Of a stretch of 20,406 nt of DNA, positions 14,334 through 20,406 are shown piece by piece. Below the pieces are notes generated by a model. That model was not told where the DNA came from. It worked only from the letters and a program-made list of their open reading frames with translations, and ran no database searches. The DNA comes from Candidatus Wildermuthbacteria bacterium (lineage in GTDB: Bacteria; Patescibacteriota; Minisyncoccia; Minisyncoccales; UBA10102), in the NCBI GenBank assembly GCA_016177245.1, contig JACOVR010000030.1, forward strand, positions 1 to 20,406. Direction: 5' to 3'. Positions within the stretch are counted from its first letter, which is position 1. Every line of letters starts with the position of its first letter. A program made the position numbers and the translations under genes.

Positions 14334-14753
14334 ATGAAAAACATTTCTTCAAACAAACAAAAAATTCTTTTGCTACTGCTTGCGGGCATAGGGCTTGCAC
14401 TTGCCCGTTCGCCTACTCGCCAGTATCGAATTCTTAAAGAGTTGCGCAGGGACTGGTTGGTAATCGACGAGAAAAAACTCGCAGAAGATATCTATTCGCT
14501 CTATCGTTCAAAACTCGTGAAACGCATCGAAAACGCAGATGGCTCCCTTACTTTTGAGCTCACGGAATTGCTCCAGCTAGGGTTCCATGAAATCCAAAAA
14601 AGCGTATGCGTGTTTCCTTACGAATGCGGAGACGAGGTGGAGTTTGTCATAGAATTTTTTGGCATGAGGCCGTATGCGCGTTACGGCACCATTGCTCGTA
14701 TAGACAATGATTTTCATCTGCGCAAAATCTTTCACCTGCCATTGGAATCTTAA
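14334..14753 (+). CDS. PaaX-like winged-helix regulator with apparent internal deletion
   Basis: The 139-residue product matches, from memory, a CPR protein family with an N-terminal helix-turn-helix domain and a C-terminal Cas2-like fold, similar to PaaX repressors. The N-terminal part includes SPTRQYRILKELRRDW and LYRSKLVKRIENADGSLTFE (about residues 26-77). The C-terminal part is LGFHEIQKSVCVFPYECGDE, then VEFVIEFF and YARYGTIARIDNDFHLRKIF (about 81-135). The segment that normally joins them, with a W-[KR]-x-V-x-FDIP motif, is absent: the sequence passes from FELTE straight to LLQLGFHE. About 45-50 residues are missing with no frame change. It may be a shortened regulator, a decaying gene or an assembly deletion. 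Matching inverted repeats sit directly before its start and after its stop. Confidence 0.65.
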   Translation: MKNISSNKQKILLLLLAGIGLALARSPTRQYRILKELRRDWLVIDEKKLAEDIYSLYRSKLVKRIENADGSLTFELTELLQLGFHEIQKSVCVFPYECGDEVEFVIEFFGMRPYARYGTIARIDNDFHLRKIFHLPLES

Positions 14754-14790
14754 TCCGTCTTAAACTTTACGATCGTGAGTATTGAGACGG
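14754..14790. repeat. Imperfect inverted repeat R2, after the PaaX-like gene
   Basis: This 37-bp copy of R1 starts at the base after the stop codon. It shares TCCGTCTTAAACT and ACGATCGTGAGT with R1 and ends in GAGACGG, giving outer arms CCGTCT/AGACGG. It is followed by an AT stretch, not a T-run. It may be a second binding site of the same regulator, upstream of the next gene. Confidence 0.75.
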
Positions 14791-14883
14791 ATATATATCG
14801 CATGTCTTGCCCCCGGAGTTTTGCACAGGAAATCCACAGAAAGAGTATTGCGTCCCCTTGTTGGACAAAGTAAAATAGAAATA
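14791..14883. other. Short intergenic stretch
   Basis: This 93-bp gap holds an alternating AT run (14791-14798), no convincing gene, and at its end the promoter of the next gene. A 23-codon reading frame from the ATG at 14802 has no support. Confidence 0.5.
14848..14876 (+). promoter_or_regulatory. Promoter of the small membrane protein gene
   Basis: TTGCGT (14848-14853), a 17-bp spacer and TAAAAT (14871-14876) precede the GTG at 14884 by seven bases. This supports the GTG as the start and a leaderless transcript. Confidence 0.55.
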
Positions 14884-15444
14884 GTGTTTTCATTTGCGAA
14901 TAAAAAAATTCTTTTTGGAGTAATTGTTTTAATCCTCGCTGGCGGAGGAATTTTTTATTGGTGGTGGCAGAATCAAGCAGATGTTCGCGCCCTCAACAAA
15001 ACCCTGCCCGAAGGAGTCCGCGTCACCAAAAGTTGGTTTGGGAGTGAGTATAAAGTTGTGAATAGAATTGAGGGGTACCAGTTTGGAGTTCCAGGCTGGT
15101 GGAAGGGAGTCAGTGAGGTAGATTATCTTCCAGAAGAAGTTACGAATGGAGGAAAAGGAATTTTTGTGCAAAGTACCAATCAAGATATGTTCGGTTTGGT
15201 GAAACATGATTTGCAGTTAAACCTAAATTTGGAAAACTTGGTAGATGCACTAAATAAAAGTACCGACGGGGGATATGAAAAATTAGGCGAGGAACGACTC
15301 GGAATGTTTAGAGTGATTAAAACCACCGACAGAGGATTCACCACGCCCCTTTACTATTTTTTCGAAAGTACGAAGGCTATTTACGAAATCCGAACGTTAT
15401 ACGAAGATGATGTTCCCGAGATTATAAAACGAGGGAATTGGTAA
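14884..15444 (+). CDS. Membrane-anchored protein of unknown function
   Basis: This 186-residue protein has a short basic N-terminus, one membrane helix (about residues 6-26, VIVLILAGGGIFYWWW) and an outer domain of mixed alpha/beta character. The outer domain has PEGVRVTKSWFGSEYKVVN, GYQFGVPGWWKG and a C-terminal YYFFESTKAIYEIRTLYED. No family was recognised; the topology suggests a small cell-surface protein. The GTG at 14884 is chosen because the hydrophobic helix begins five residues later and a promoter lies seven bases before it. A TTG at 14782 in the same frame lies inside R2 and would add 34 residues. The gene is more AT-rich than the pilus genes. Confidence 0.7.
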   Translation: MFSFANKKILFGVIVLILAGGGIFYWWWQNQADVRALNKTLPEGVRVTKSWFGSEYKVVNRIEGYQFGVPGWWKGVSEVDYLPEEVTNGGKGIFVQSTNQDMFGLVKHDLQLNLNLENLVDALNKSTDGGYEKLGEERLGMFRVIKTTDRGFTTPLYYFFESTKAIYEIRTLYEDDVPEIIKRGNW

Positions 15445-15447
15445 AAT
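15439..15447 (+). promoter_or_regulatory. Extended -10 promoter of the lamin-tail protein gene
   Basis: TGGTAAAAT matches TGn-TATAAT with one change and overlaps the last codon and stop of the gene before. The ATG at 15455 lies seven bases after it, the spacing of a leaderless start. Confidence 0.55.
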
Positions 15448-15454
15448 TTTCTCA

Positions 15455-18112
15455 ATGCCTGATAAGCTCTCTAGTCGGAGTTTATTGATCATTATCCTCT
15501 CCTGTATATTTGCAAATCTATTTTTTGCTGATGTTGCATTTGGGAAAAAGTTTAAAATTACCGAGAAACAAGTAGAACAAATTAATACCGCCTTCGATCT
15601 CACGAGGATGCTAGTAAATGTTTTTCCCGTACCAGATTCTTTACGCAATATCCTCGATACGAGCCTAAAAGCTACAGATATAAGTACTGACATTTCTTAC
15701 GGTCTGCTTATGTTGAGTGCGTTCAATGAGCGCGATTTTATTGATTTGGTTGTTTCTCAACGATATAGGGAAGAAGCCGACAAATTTTATAATGGTATCT
15801 TGGATAACAGAGTTAATCTTTGGAGGCATTATCGAGGTATCGGTTTCGATTTGCCCAGGGTCTTTTCTGGCAGAATTACGCACCCAATTTCTGCCTTGGC
15901 ATTGAATAGTTTTGCTATTGCTGATAGTGCAATGAATTCTCTTGTTACACTTCACGTGCTGAAAAAGCATCAAGTCTACGATGGGTTGTGGCGGTATTTT
16001 GAACATCGAAGAACTGGCAATTCGCATCAAGAATCGTGGGAAGCGGCTTACTACGAGATGGCGGGGTTTGCGAAGTTTGCTGACGAGAAATATTTTGCTG
16101 CGCTTTGGGAGAAGTGGGGGCCGTACACTGACTATAACGGCGTGACGGAGGAGGCGAAACGAAAATTTAAAGAAGAAATGCAGGAGCTGGCCCTGGAGGC
16201 CTCGGCAGCGTATGCGGAAAATCTGCAACAAAAACAGCCATCTCTTTTTGCAAAGGTTAAGCAAGCAGTCGGTTCTTTCGCAAACAAGGTAGGCAAAACA
16301 ATTGCCCAATTGGGGAAAACAATTTCCAGTTTTGTTTCCCGGGGCGGCGCAGGAGTTTCACTGATCGAAGAAACAGACACGGCTCAAGCGCAAGCAAGTT
16401 TTCAAGAGCCAGAGCCAACCCAAGCATTAGAACCAATTCAAAAATCAATACAACAAGAACCAGCGCCGACACCAGCGCCGGCGCCAACACGGGTGAGGAC
16501 GCCACCCCCAGCCGAACCCCCAAAACCCCAACCCATTCAACCAAAACTCATTCAGCCAGAGCCCATTCAGACCGAACCTGTTCAAGCCCGAGTTCCCGAA
16601 TCGCAAGAGAATGCGGTTGCGCAGCGGTGCATCATCAATCCCGCCGCTTCTCCAAAGCAGGACGCAGTCATTTTTAATGAAATCGCATGGATGGGGAATG
16701 CAGATTCCCCAAACAAAGAATGGATTGAATTACAGAATCTTTCCGGCCAAGCGATAAACCTTGCGGGATGGCAGATCCAAGACAAAAAAGAAGACATCAA
16801 AATTTTGTTTGAAAAAGAGCACGAGCTTGCGGCGCAGGGTCTTATGCTTTTGGAGCGCACAAGCGATGAAACAGTGCCTGGCGTGAAGGCGCATGTTGTG
16901 TATCAGGGCGCTCTGAACAATTCAAATGAAGTTCTCTATCTTTTCGATGGCGCATGCGCGTTGCAAGATATGGTGGTTGCAGATCCATCGTGGCCACGCG
17001 GCGACAATGAGAGTAAAAGAACTATGGAGCGCACGCAGTATTTGTCTTGGCAAACAAGCGAGAGCGGGGGCGGCACTCCCCGATTGGCAAACAGCAGGGG
17101 ATATGATCCGGCTGTGTCCTTTGGTGGTGGCGGGAACATATCATTCCCCCAGTCATACGGGAAAATTCTTATTTCCGAAGTCCAGATCGAAGGCCAAACC
17201 CCAAAAGATGAATTTATTGAGTTGTATAATCCAAGCGGTGAAAATATCGATCTTACGGGTTGGAAGCTCGCGAAGAAAACGGCCAGTGGAAACGAAAGTA
17301 ATTTGGTAAGCTCCTCTGCATTTGCGGGGATCATTCAGGCAGGAGGTTATTTCTTGATTGTTCCCCAAGCCGATGACGACGGCACTCCAAACTATAAAGG
17401 GCAGGCGACTCCCGATTTGTATTACTCGGGTAAGACCTATTCTTTTGCAGAAGACAACACGATTTTGTTTTATAATCCGCTGGGAGAAATTTCAGATAAA
17501 GTTGGGTTTGGAGCTGCGCAGGATTTTGAGGGGGGTGCCGCGCCAAATCACGGAGCAGGAAAAACCCTCGGCAGAAAGCAGGGCAGCGAGTATCAAGACA
17601 CCGACAACAATTCCCAGGACTTTGAAGAACAGAACCCAAGTCCCAAAGCCGTGAATCAGGCGGACTTGCCCGCCGAAGCCCCGAGCGAAGGACATTCGAC
17701 CGAGCTCAGCTTGTTCTTTCAGGATCAATTCCGCCCAATGGCTTTTATCTTGTTGAACGCACGGATGACGCCCCTACTTCAGAAACTGCCGACCTTACCG
17801 GCAGTTTTGGCAATGGGCTTTCAAATACGAGTTGCGGAAAGCTTTCTCTGTATGACAGCGCCGGCAACGCAGTTGATGAAACCTTTTGCATGCCAGACGG
17901 CGCATGGCCCGCGGGAACAGCAAGCCCTTTCTATGCATCGATGGAAAGAATCAGCGCGACAACATCGGGAGCCGAAGAATCAAATTGGGCGGCGAACAAT
18001 CTCATCACTCACAACGGGAAAGCTGCAGACGCCATCGCGTTTATCAATGGCACTCCTCGCCAGATCAATAGCGTTGCAAAAACAGAAACGCAACTCTCCG
18101 ATCTGCGCTTGA
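15455..18112 (+). CDS. Large secreted lamin-tail-domain protein, N-terminal part (frame broken near 17.7 kb)
   Basis: The product begins with a signal peptide (about residues 1-30). A helical domain of unknown type follows (about 31-290). Next is a Pro/Gln/Glu-rich linker (about 305-385) with short EPIQ/QPEP repeats. Two lamin-tail domains (LTD) come after that: LTD1 (about 403-545; NEIAWMG, EWIELQNLSG, LAGWQI) and LTD2 (about 569-735; SEVQIEG, DEFIELYNPSGENIDLTGW). LTDs are immunoglobulin-like beta domains of extracellular bacterial proteins, often linked to adhesion or DNA/substrate binding. After about residue 740 the translation loses all domain character and runs in the wrong frame to a chance stop at 18112. 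The genuine continuation (half of LTD3 and a beta-helix) is in the frame of the next entry. The helical domain is AT-rich, the rest is not. Confidence 0.75.
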   Translation: MPDKLSSRSLLIIILSCIFANLFFADVAFGKKFKITEKQVEQINTAFDLTRMLVNVFPVPDSLRNILDTSLKATDISTDISYGLLMLSAFNERDFIDLVVSQRYREEADKFYNGILDNRVNLWRHYRGIGFDLPRVFSGRITHPISALALNSFAIADSAMNSLVTLHVLKKHQVYDGLWRYFEHRRTGNSHQESWEAAYYEMAGFAKFADEKYFAALWEKWGPYTDYNGVTEEAKRKFKEEMQELALEASAAYAENLQQKQPSLFAKVKQAVGSFANKVGKTIAQLGKTISSFVSRGGAGVSLIEETDTAQAQASFQEPEPTQALEPIQKSIQQEPAPTPAPAPTRVRTPPPAEPPKPQPIQPKLIQPEPIQTEPVQARVPESQENAVAQRCIINPAASPKQDAVIFNEIAWMGNADSPNKEWIELQNLSGQAINLAGWQIQDKKEDIKILFEKEHELAAQGLMLLERTSDETVPGVKAHVVYQGALNNSNEVLYLFDGACALQDMVVADPSWPRGDNESKRTMERTQYLSWQTSESGGGTPRLANSRGYDPAVSFGGGGNISFPQSYGKILISEVQIEGQTPKDEFIELYNPSGENIDLTGWKLAKKTASGNESNLVSSSAFAGIIQAGGYFLIVPQADDDGTPNYKGQATPDLYYSGKTYSFAEDNTILFYNPLGEISDKVGFGAAQDFEGGAAPNHGAGKTLGRKQGSEYQDTDNNSQDFEEQNPSPKAVNQADLPAEAPSEGHSTELSLFFQDQFRPMAFILLNARMTPLLQKLPTLPAVLAMGFQIRVAESFLCMTAPATQLMKPFACQTAHGPREQQALSMHRWKESARQHREPKNQIGRRTISSLTTGKLQTPSRLSMALLARSIALQKQKRNSPICA
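17663..17712. other. Frame-break junction in the lamin-tail protein
   Basis: The frame before this stretch is open up to LTD2 (ending near NPSPKAVNQ). The frame after it resumes in the middle of a third LTD (LVLSGSIPPNGFYLVERTDD). The 45-50 residues expected for the first half of LTD3 (NEI, EWIELYN, LTGW) are not present in any frame. The junction DNA is GC-rich with a repeated CGAAG and looks like a short repeat of the kind seen inside CPR genes. Confidence 0.65.
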
Positions 18113-19314
18113 GCGAGTTTGATGCGATCACGCTGACAAAGTTGGGAAGTCCTTACCGCACCACCTCTATCCTTACGGTGCCTCAAAACAAAACGTTGGT
18201 TGTGGAACCCGGGGTGACTGTTCAATTTGATTCAAACAGTTCTCGGCTGACCATTGAGGGCACGTTGAGCGCAGTTGGAGCGAGCGATAAAAAGATTGTG
18301 TTCACCGACGGCCCGTCGGGCGACTCGGTCTGGTGCGGAGTAAAGTTTACTCCAACAAGCAGCAATTCGATTCTTGACTACATCACGATCGAGAAGGCAT
18401 GGGGAGCATGCGGCGGAGGGTTATCTCATTCTTTGACTGTTGATGGATCTTCTGTGACACTAAAACACGCAACCCTCGCAGATAGCGGATGGAATAACCA
18501 CGTTTATCTAAAAAATTCAAACTCTTTGATCGACAGTGTCACCGTGTCTGGCGCGGATAAGCCAGGGCAGGGGATTCTCATTGAAGGTGGCAGTCCAACT
18601 ATTCAATACTCGACATTTTCAGGCAATACCATCGGCATTTGGAACAACTGGGGAACGCCAACCATCTCGTCAAACACATTTACCAATAACACCTATGCGA
18701 TGAAGTTGAGCAGTTCTGCGGCAAGCGTTTCGTCAAACACCGCAACGGGCAATACCTATAATGGAATTTTTGTTGAGGGAGCCGCGACCGCAGATCTTAC
18801 GTGGCAGGCAGACACAATGCCATATATTATGAATACGTTCACGGTGAAGGCGGGAAAGAAGCTCACGGTGCAGGCGGGAGTCGCTATAAAGTTTGCAAGC
18901 TCTACTTCAAATCTTAGGGTTGAGGGAGCTTTGGTTGCCGAGGGAACTGGCGCAAGCCCAGTTGTATTTTCGCCGTTGAGCGACGGCGGCAGCTGGAAAC
19001 GTATTTCATTTGAGCCCACGAGCACCGGTTCTGTGCTAACCTACGCCACCCTGAAATATGGCGGAAACAGCAATCTCGATGATGAAGCGTCACTGTATAT
19101 CAATCAAAGCAGCGTTGCGGTAAGTAATGTGCGCGTTGAGAACAGCTTCAAGGGCGCGGTGCGGCTGATCGTGGGGGACATTTCAGGGAGCCAGCTTACG
19201 CTTCAAGATAGCGGCTTTACTTTTTACATCACGGGTGGATGCCCCCCGGTAACGCAGGTGGCCATTGAGGGCGCTGGCGGATTCCACGTAAATTCAGAGC
19301 AGTGCGTTTTTTGA
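17890..19314 (+). CDS. Lamin-tail / parallel beta-helix protein, C-terminal part
   Basis: This frame is open from 17626, but its first usable start codon is the ATG at 17890, which lies in mid-domain, so it is the displaced C-terminus of the gene at 15455. Upstream of the ATG the frame encodes LTD3 strands, and the end of LTD3 continues into residues 1-60. From about residue 90 two right-handed beta-helix modules follow. Each opens with a motif such as LVVEPGVTVQFDSNSSRLTI or LTVQAGVAIKFASSTSNLRV (about 100 and 320) and continues with GTL-A-G...VVF and SVLTYATL-type rungs. NosD-like short rungs (STFSGNTIGIWNN, NTFTNNTYAMKL) lie between. Such helices occur in adhesins and glycan-binding proteins. 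No catalytic residues were identified. If the break is real, this part would have no signal peptide. Confidence 0.75.
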   Translation: MPDGAWPAGTASPFYASMERISATTSGAEESNWAANNLITHNGKAADAIAFINGTPRQINSVAKTETQLSDLRLSEFDAITLTKLGSPYRTTSILTVPQNKTLVVEPGVTVQFDSNSSRLTIEGTLSAVGASDKKIVFTDGPSGDSVWCGVKFTPTSSNSILDYITIEKAWGACGGGLSHSLTVDGSSVTLKHATLADSGWNNHVYLKNSNSLIDSVTVSGADKPGQGILIEGGSPTIQYSTFSGNTIGIWNNWGTPTISSNTFTNNTYAMKLSSSAASVSSNTATGNTYNGIFVEGAATADLTWQADTMPYIMNTFTVKAGKKLTVQAGVAIKFASSTSNLRVEGALVAEGTGASPVVFSPLSDGGSWKRISFEPTSTGSVLTYATLKYGGNSNLDDEASLYINQSSVAVSNVRVENSFKGAVRLIVGDISGSQLTLQDSGFTFYITGGCPPVTQVAIEGAGGFHVNSEQCVF

Positions 19315-19324
19315 GGCAACGATG

Positions 19325-19330
19325 TAGAAT
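19325..19330 (+). promoter_or_regulatory. Possible -10 element of ligA
   Basis: TAGAAT lies six bases before the ATG at 19337, the same spacing as at other starts in the window. No matching -35 is visible, so the call is weak. Confidence 0.35.
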
Positions 19331-19336
19331 AGTTGT

Positions 19337-20406
19337 ATGACAAAGGAGGAGGCGCGGAAACGCATAGAAAAGCTTAAAAAACTCATCAATCATCATCGGA
19401 ATCTCTACCACGTATTAGACAGGCAGGAGATTTCCGATTCTGCTTTTGATTCGCTCAAGCACGAGCTTTGGAAACTGGAACAGCAGTTTCCCGACCTCAT
19501 TACCCCAGATTCCCCAACGCAGCGGGTTGGGGGAGAACCCCTCTCAAAGTTTGAAAAAGTGCGCCATAGCGCGCCCATGCTTTCCAGTGAAGACGGATTT
19601 GAGGAGCAGGAGCTGAAGGATTGGGAAGAATATATTGTAAAACTCTCTGGCGAAAAGAATCTGGAGTATTTTGCAGAAATGAAAATCGACGGTTTCGCCG
19701 TGAGTTTGGTGTATGAACGAGGCGTTTTCGTCAGGGGTGCGACCAGAGGGAACGGCCAGATCGGAGAAGACGTTACCCAGAACCTCAAAACCATAGAGAG
19801 TATTCCTTTGCGCCTTGAGGAAGGCAGGGATATCGAAGTTCGAGGCGAGGTCTATATGACAAAAAAGGACTTTGAAAAACTGAACCAAGAAAGAAAAAAG
19901 AAAGGCGAGGAATCGTTTGCAAACCCTCGCAACGTGGCAGCGGGATCCATTCGCCAGTTAGATCCCAAGGTTGCTGCTTCCCGGCCCCTCCGCTTCATGG
20001 CGTACGATCTCGTTGCAGACCTTGGCCAGAAACTTCATTCTGAAGAGCATGAAATGCTTCGCACCCTCGGATTTAAAACCGATGCCACGGCAAAAATCTG
20101 CAAGACCGTTGAGGAAATGTGGCGGTACAGAAAAGAGATAGAAAAAAGACGCAATTCCCTCCCGTTTCTTATCGATGGGATCGTGGCGAGCGTAAACAAA
20201 AATGACATTTTCGAGAAGTTGGGAGTCGCAGGAAAGGGTCCAAGGGCAATCCGGGCAGTGAAATTTTCAGGATCGCAGGCAGCCACAAAAATTCTTGATA
20301 TTCGTCTGCAGGTGGGAAGAACCGGCGCCATTACTCCGGTGGCAATTTTGGAGCCGGTCCTGGTGGGAGGGGTGACGGTATCTCGGGCTACGCTTCATAA
20401 CGAAGA
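19337..20406 (+). CDS. ligA: NAD-dependent DNA ligase LigA (5' part, cut by window end)
   Basis: LigA seals nicks in duplex DNA in replication and repair using NAD+. The window holds the first 356 codons of about 660-700. Visible are domain Ia, which binds NMN (HHRNLYHVLDRQEISDSAFD, about residues 18-37), and the adenylation domain with the nucleotide-accepting lysine K116 in EMKIDGFAVSLVYE. The adenylation domain continues with RGATRGNGQIGEDVTQN, the motif RGEVYM, and SFANPRNVAAGSIRQLD. The start of the OB fold is VGRTGAITPVAILEPVLVGG. The reading frame has no stop before the window edge. The usual SLDN motif reads SSED here and RGDG reads RGNG; neither removes the catalytic lysine. The zinc finger, HhH and BRCT parts lie beyond the window. 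Confidence 0.97.
   Translation, partial: MTKEEARKRIEKLKKLINHHRNLYHVLDRQEISDSAFDSLKHELWKLEQQFPDLITPDSPTQRVGGEPLSKFEKVRHSAPMLSSEDGFEEQELKDWEEYIVKLSGEKNLEYFAEMKIDGFAVSLVYERGVFVRGATRGNGQIGEDVTQNLKTIESIPLRLEEGRDIEVRGEVYMTKKDFEKLNQERKKKGEESFANPRNVAAGSIRQLDPKVAASRPLRFMAYDLVADLGQKLHSEEHEMLRTLGFKTDATAKICKTVEEMWRYRKEIEKRRNSLPFLIDGIVASVNKNDIFEKLGVAGKGPRAIRAVKFSGSQAATKILDIRLQVGRTGAITPVAILEPVLVGGVTVSRATLHNE

Noticed and set aside
14297..14790. R1 and R2 as intrinsic terminators
   Set aside because: Neither hairpin is followed by a run of T, and R1 is immediately followed by a start codon.
14802..14873. Small 23-codon reading frame between R2 and the membrane protein gene
   Set aside because: No homology, no Shine-Dalgarno, and it overlaps a likely promoter; chance frame.
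17783..17807. 9-bp inverted repeat AAACTGCCG/CGGCAGTTT with a 7-nt loop
   Set aside because: It lies within good lamin-tail coding sequence (frame of the C-terminal part) and has no neighbouring regulatory context; probably chance, though close to the frame break.
17713..18112. Last 130 or so codons of the reading frame that starts at 15455
   Set aside because: The translation is low in domain character, while the other frame over the same bases gives clear lamin-tail strands (GFYLVERTDD, KLSLYDSAGN). It is read as out-of-frame sequence after the break.
19341..19352. Strong Shine-Dalgarno-like AAGGAGGAGG just after the ligA start
   Set aside because: It is inside codons 3-5 and no start codon lies at a proper distance in any frame that would give a credible protein; the ATG at 19337 gives a full domain Ia.
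1..20406. Recoded TGA (Gly), as in Gracilibacteria/Absconditabacteria
   Set aside because: TGA ends pilN, pilB, the response regulator, pilC and other genes at the expected lengths and in ATGA overlaps.

Overview
The window reads as part of a chromosome of a Candidate Phyla Radiation (Patescibacteria, probably Parcubacteria-like) bacterium. The grounds are: a type IV pilus locus with no secretin gene (monoderm style); prepilins and a prepilin peptidase of the kind common in that group; a secreted protein built on GFAWSENVGWISFN-type repeats; a lamin-tail-domain surface protein; very tight gene packing with ATGA/GTGA overlaps; almost no Shine-Dalgarno sequences; and short repeats lying inside coding sequence. 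TGA acts as a normal stop in several genes, so code 11 applies. All supported genes are on the + strand. The taxonomic assignment is inference.

Region 1 (about 37-6806) is the pilus assembly operon: pilM, pilN, pilO, a 98-residue one-pass protein in the pilP position, pilB (extension ATPase), a lone receiver-domain response regulator, pilT (retraction ATPase) and pilC (platform protein). Most neighbours overlap by 4 bp. Region 2 (6829-8589) holds two major-pilin-type genes and the prepilin peptidase pilD. pilD carries a 70-bp array of 7-bp repeats and an 18-bp palindrome; the first pilin has a 16-bp GC-rich palindrome inserted in its leader peptide.

Region 3 (8562-12336) is an accessory surface block. 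It holds two secreted paralogues with a nearly identical N-terminal half and unrelated C-terminal halves (one Cys-rich, one like a phage tail-collar domain). Between them are a signal peptidase I-like gene and a PIN-domain toxin-antitoxin pair. A repeat/PKD surface protein follows, overlapping the next block. Region 4 (12290-14295) is a four-gene minor pilin cluster (FimT/GspH-, PilV/GspI-, PilW/GspJ- and PilX/GspK-like).

Region 5 (14297-15444) has a PaaX-like regulator that seems to lack its middle, flanked exactly by two copies of a 36-37 bp imperfect inverted repeat, then a small membrane-anchored protein. Region 6 (15439-19314) is a large secreted protein with an unknown helical domain, a Pro/Gln linker, lamin-tail domains and a beta-helix. 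Its reading frame is broken at about 17663-17712, where the first half of a third lamin-tail domain is missing. Region 7 (19337-end) is the start of ligA, cut by the window edge.

Taken together, the window encodes a complete inner-membrane pilus machine with its pilins and peptidase, and next to it several candidate pilus-tip or cell-surface adhesins. Promoters of the form TGn-TATAAT lie only 6-9 bp before several start codons, which suggests leaderless transcription. No intrinsic terminator, RNA gene, IS element or CRISPR array was found. No gene-free stretch exceeds 130 bp.
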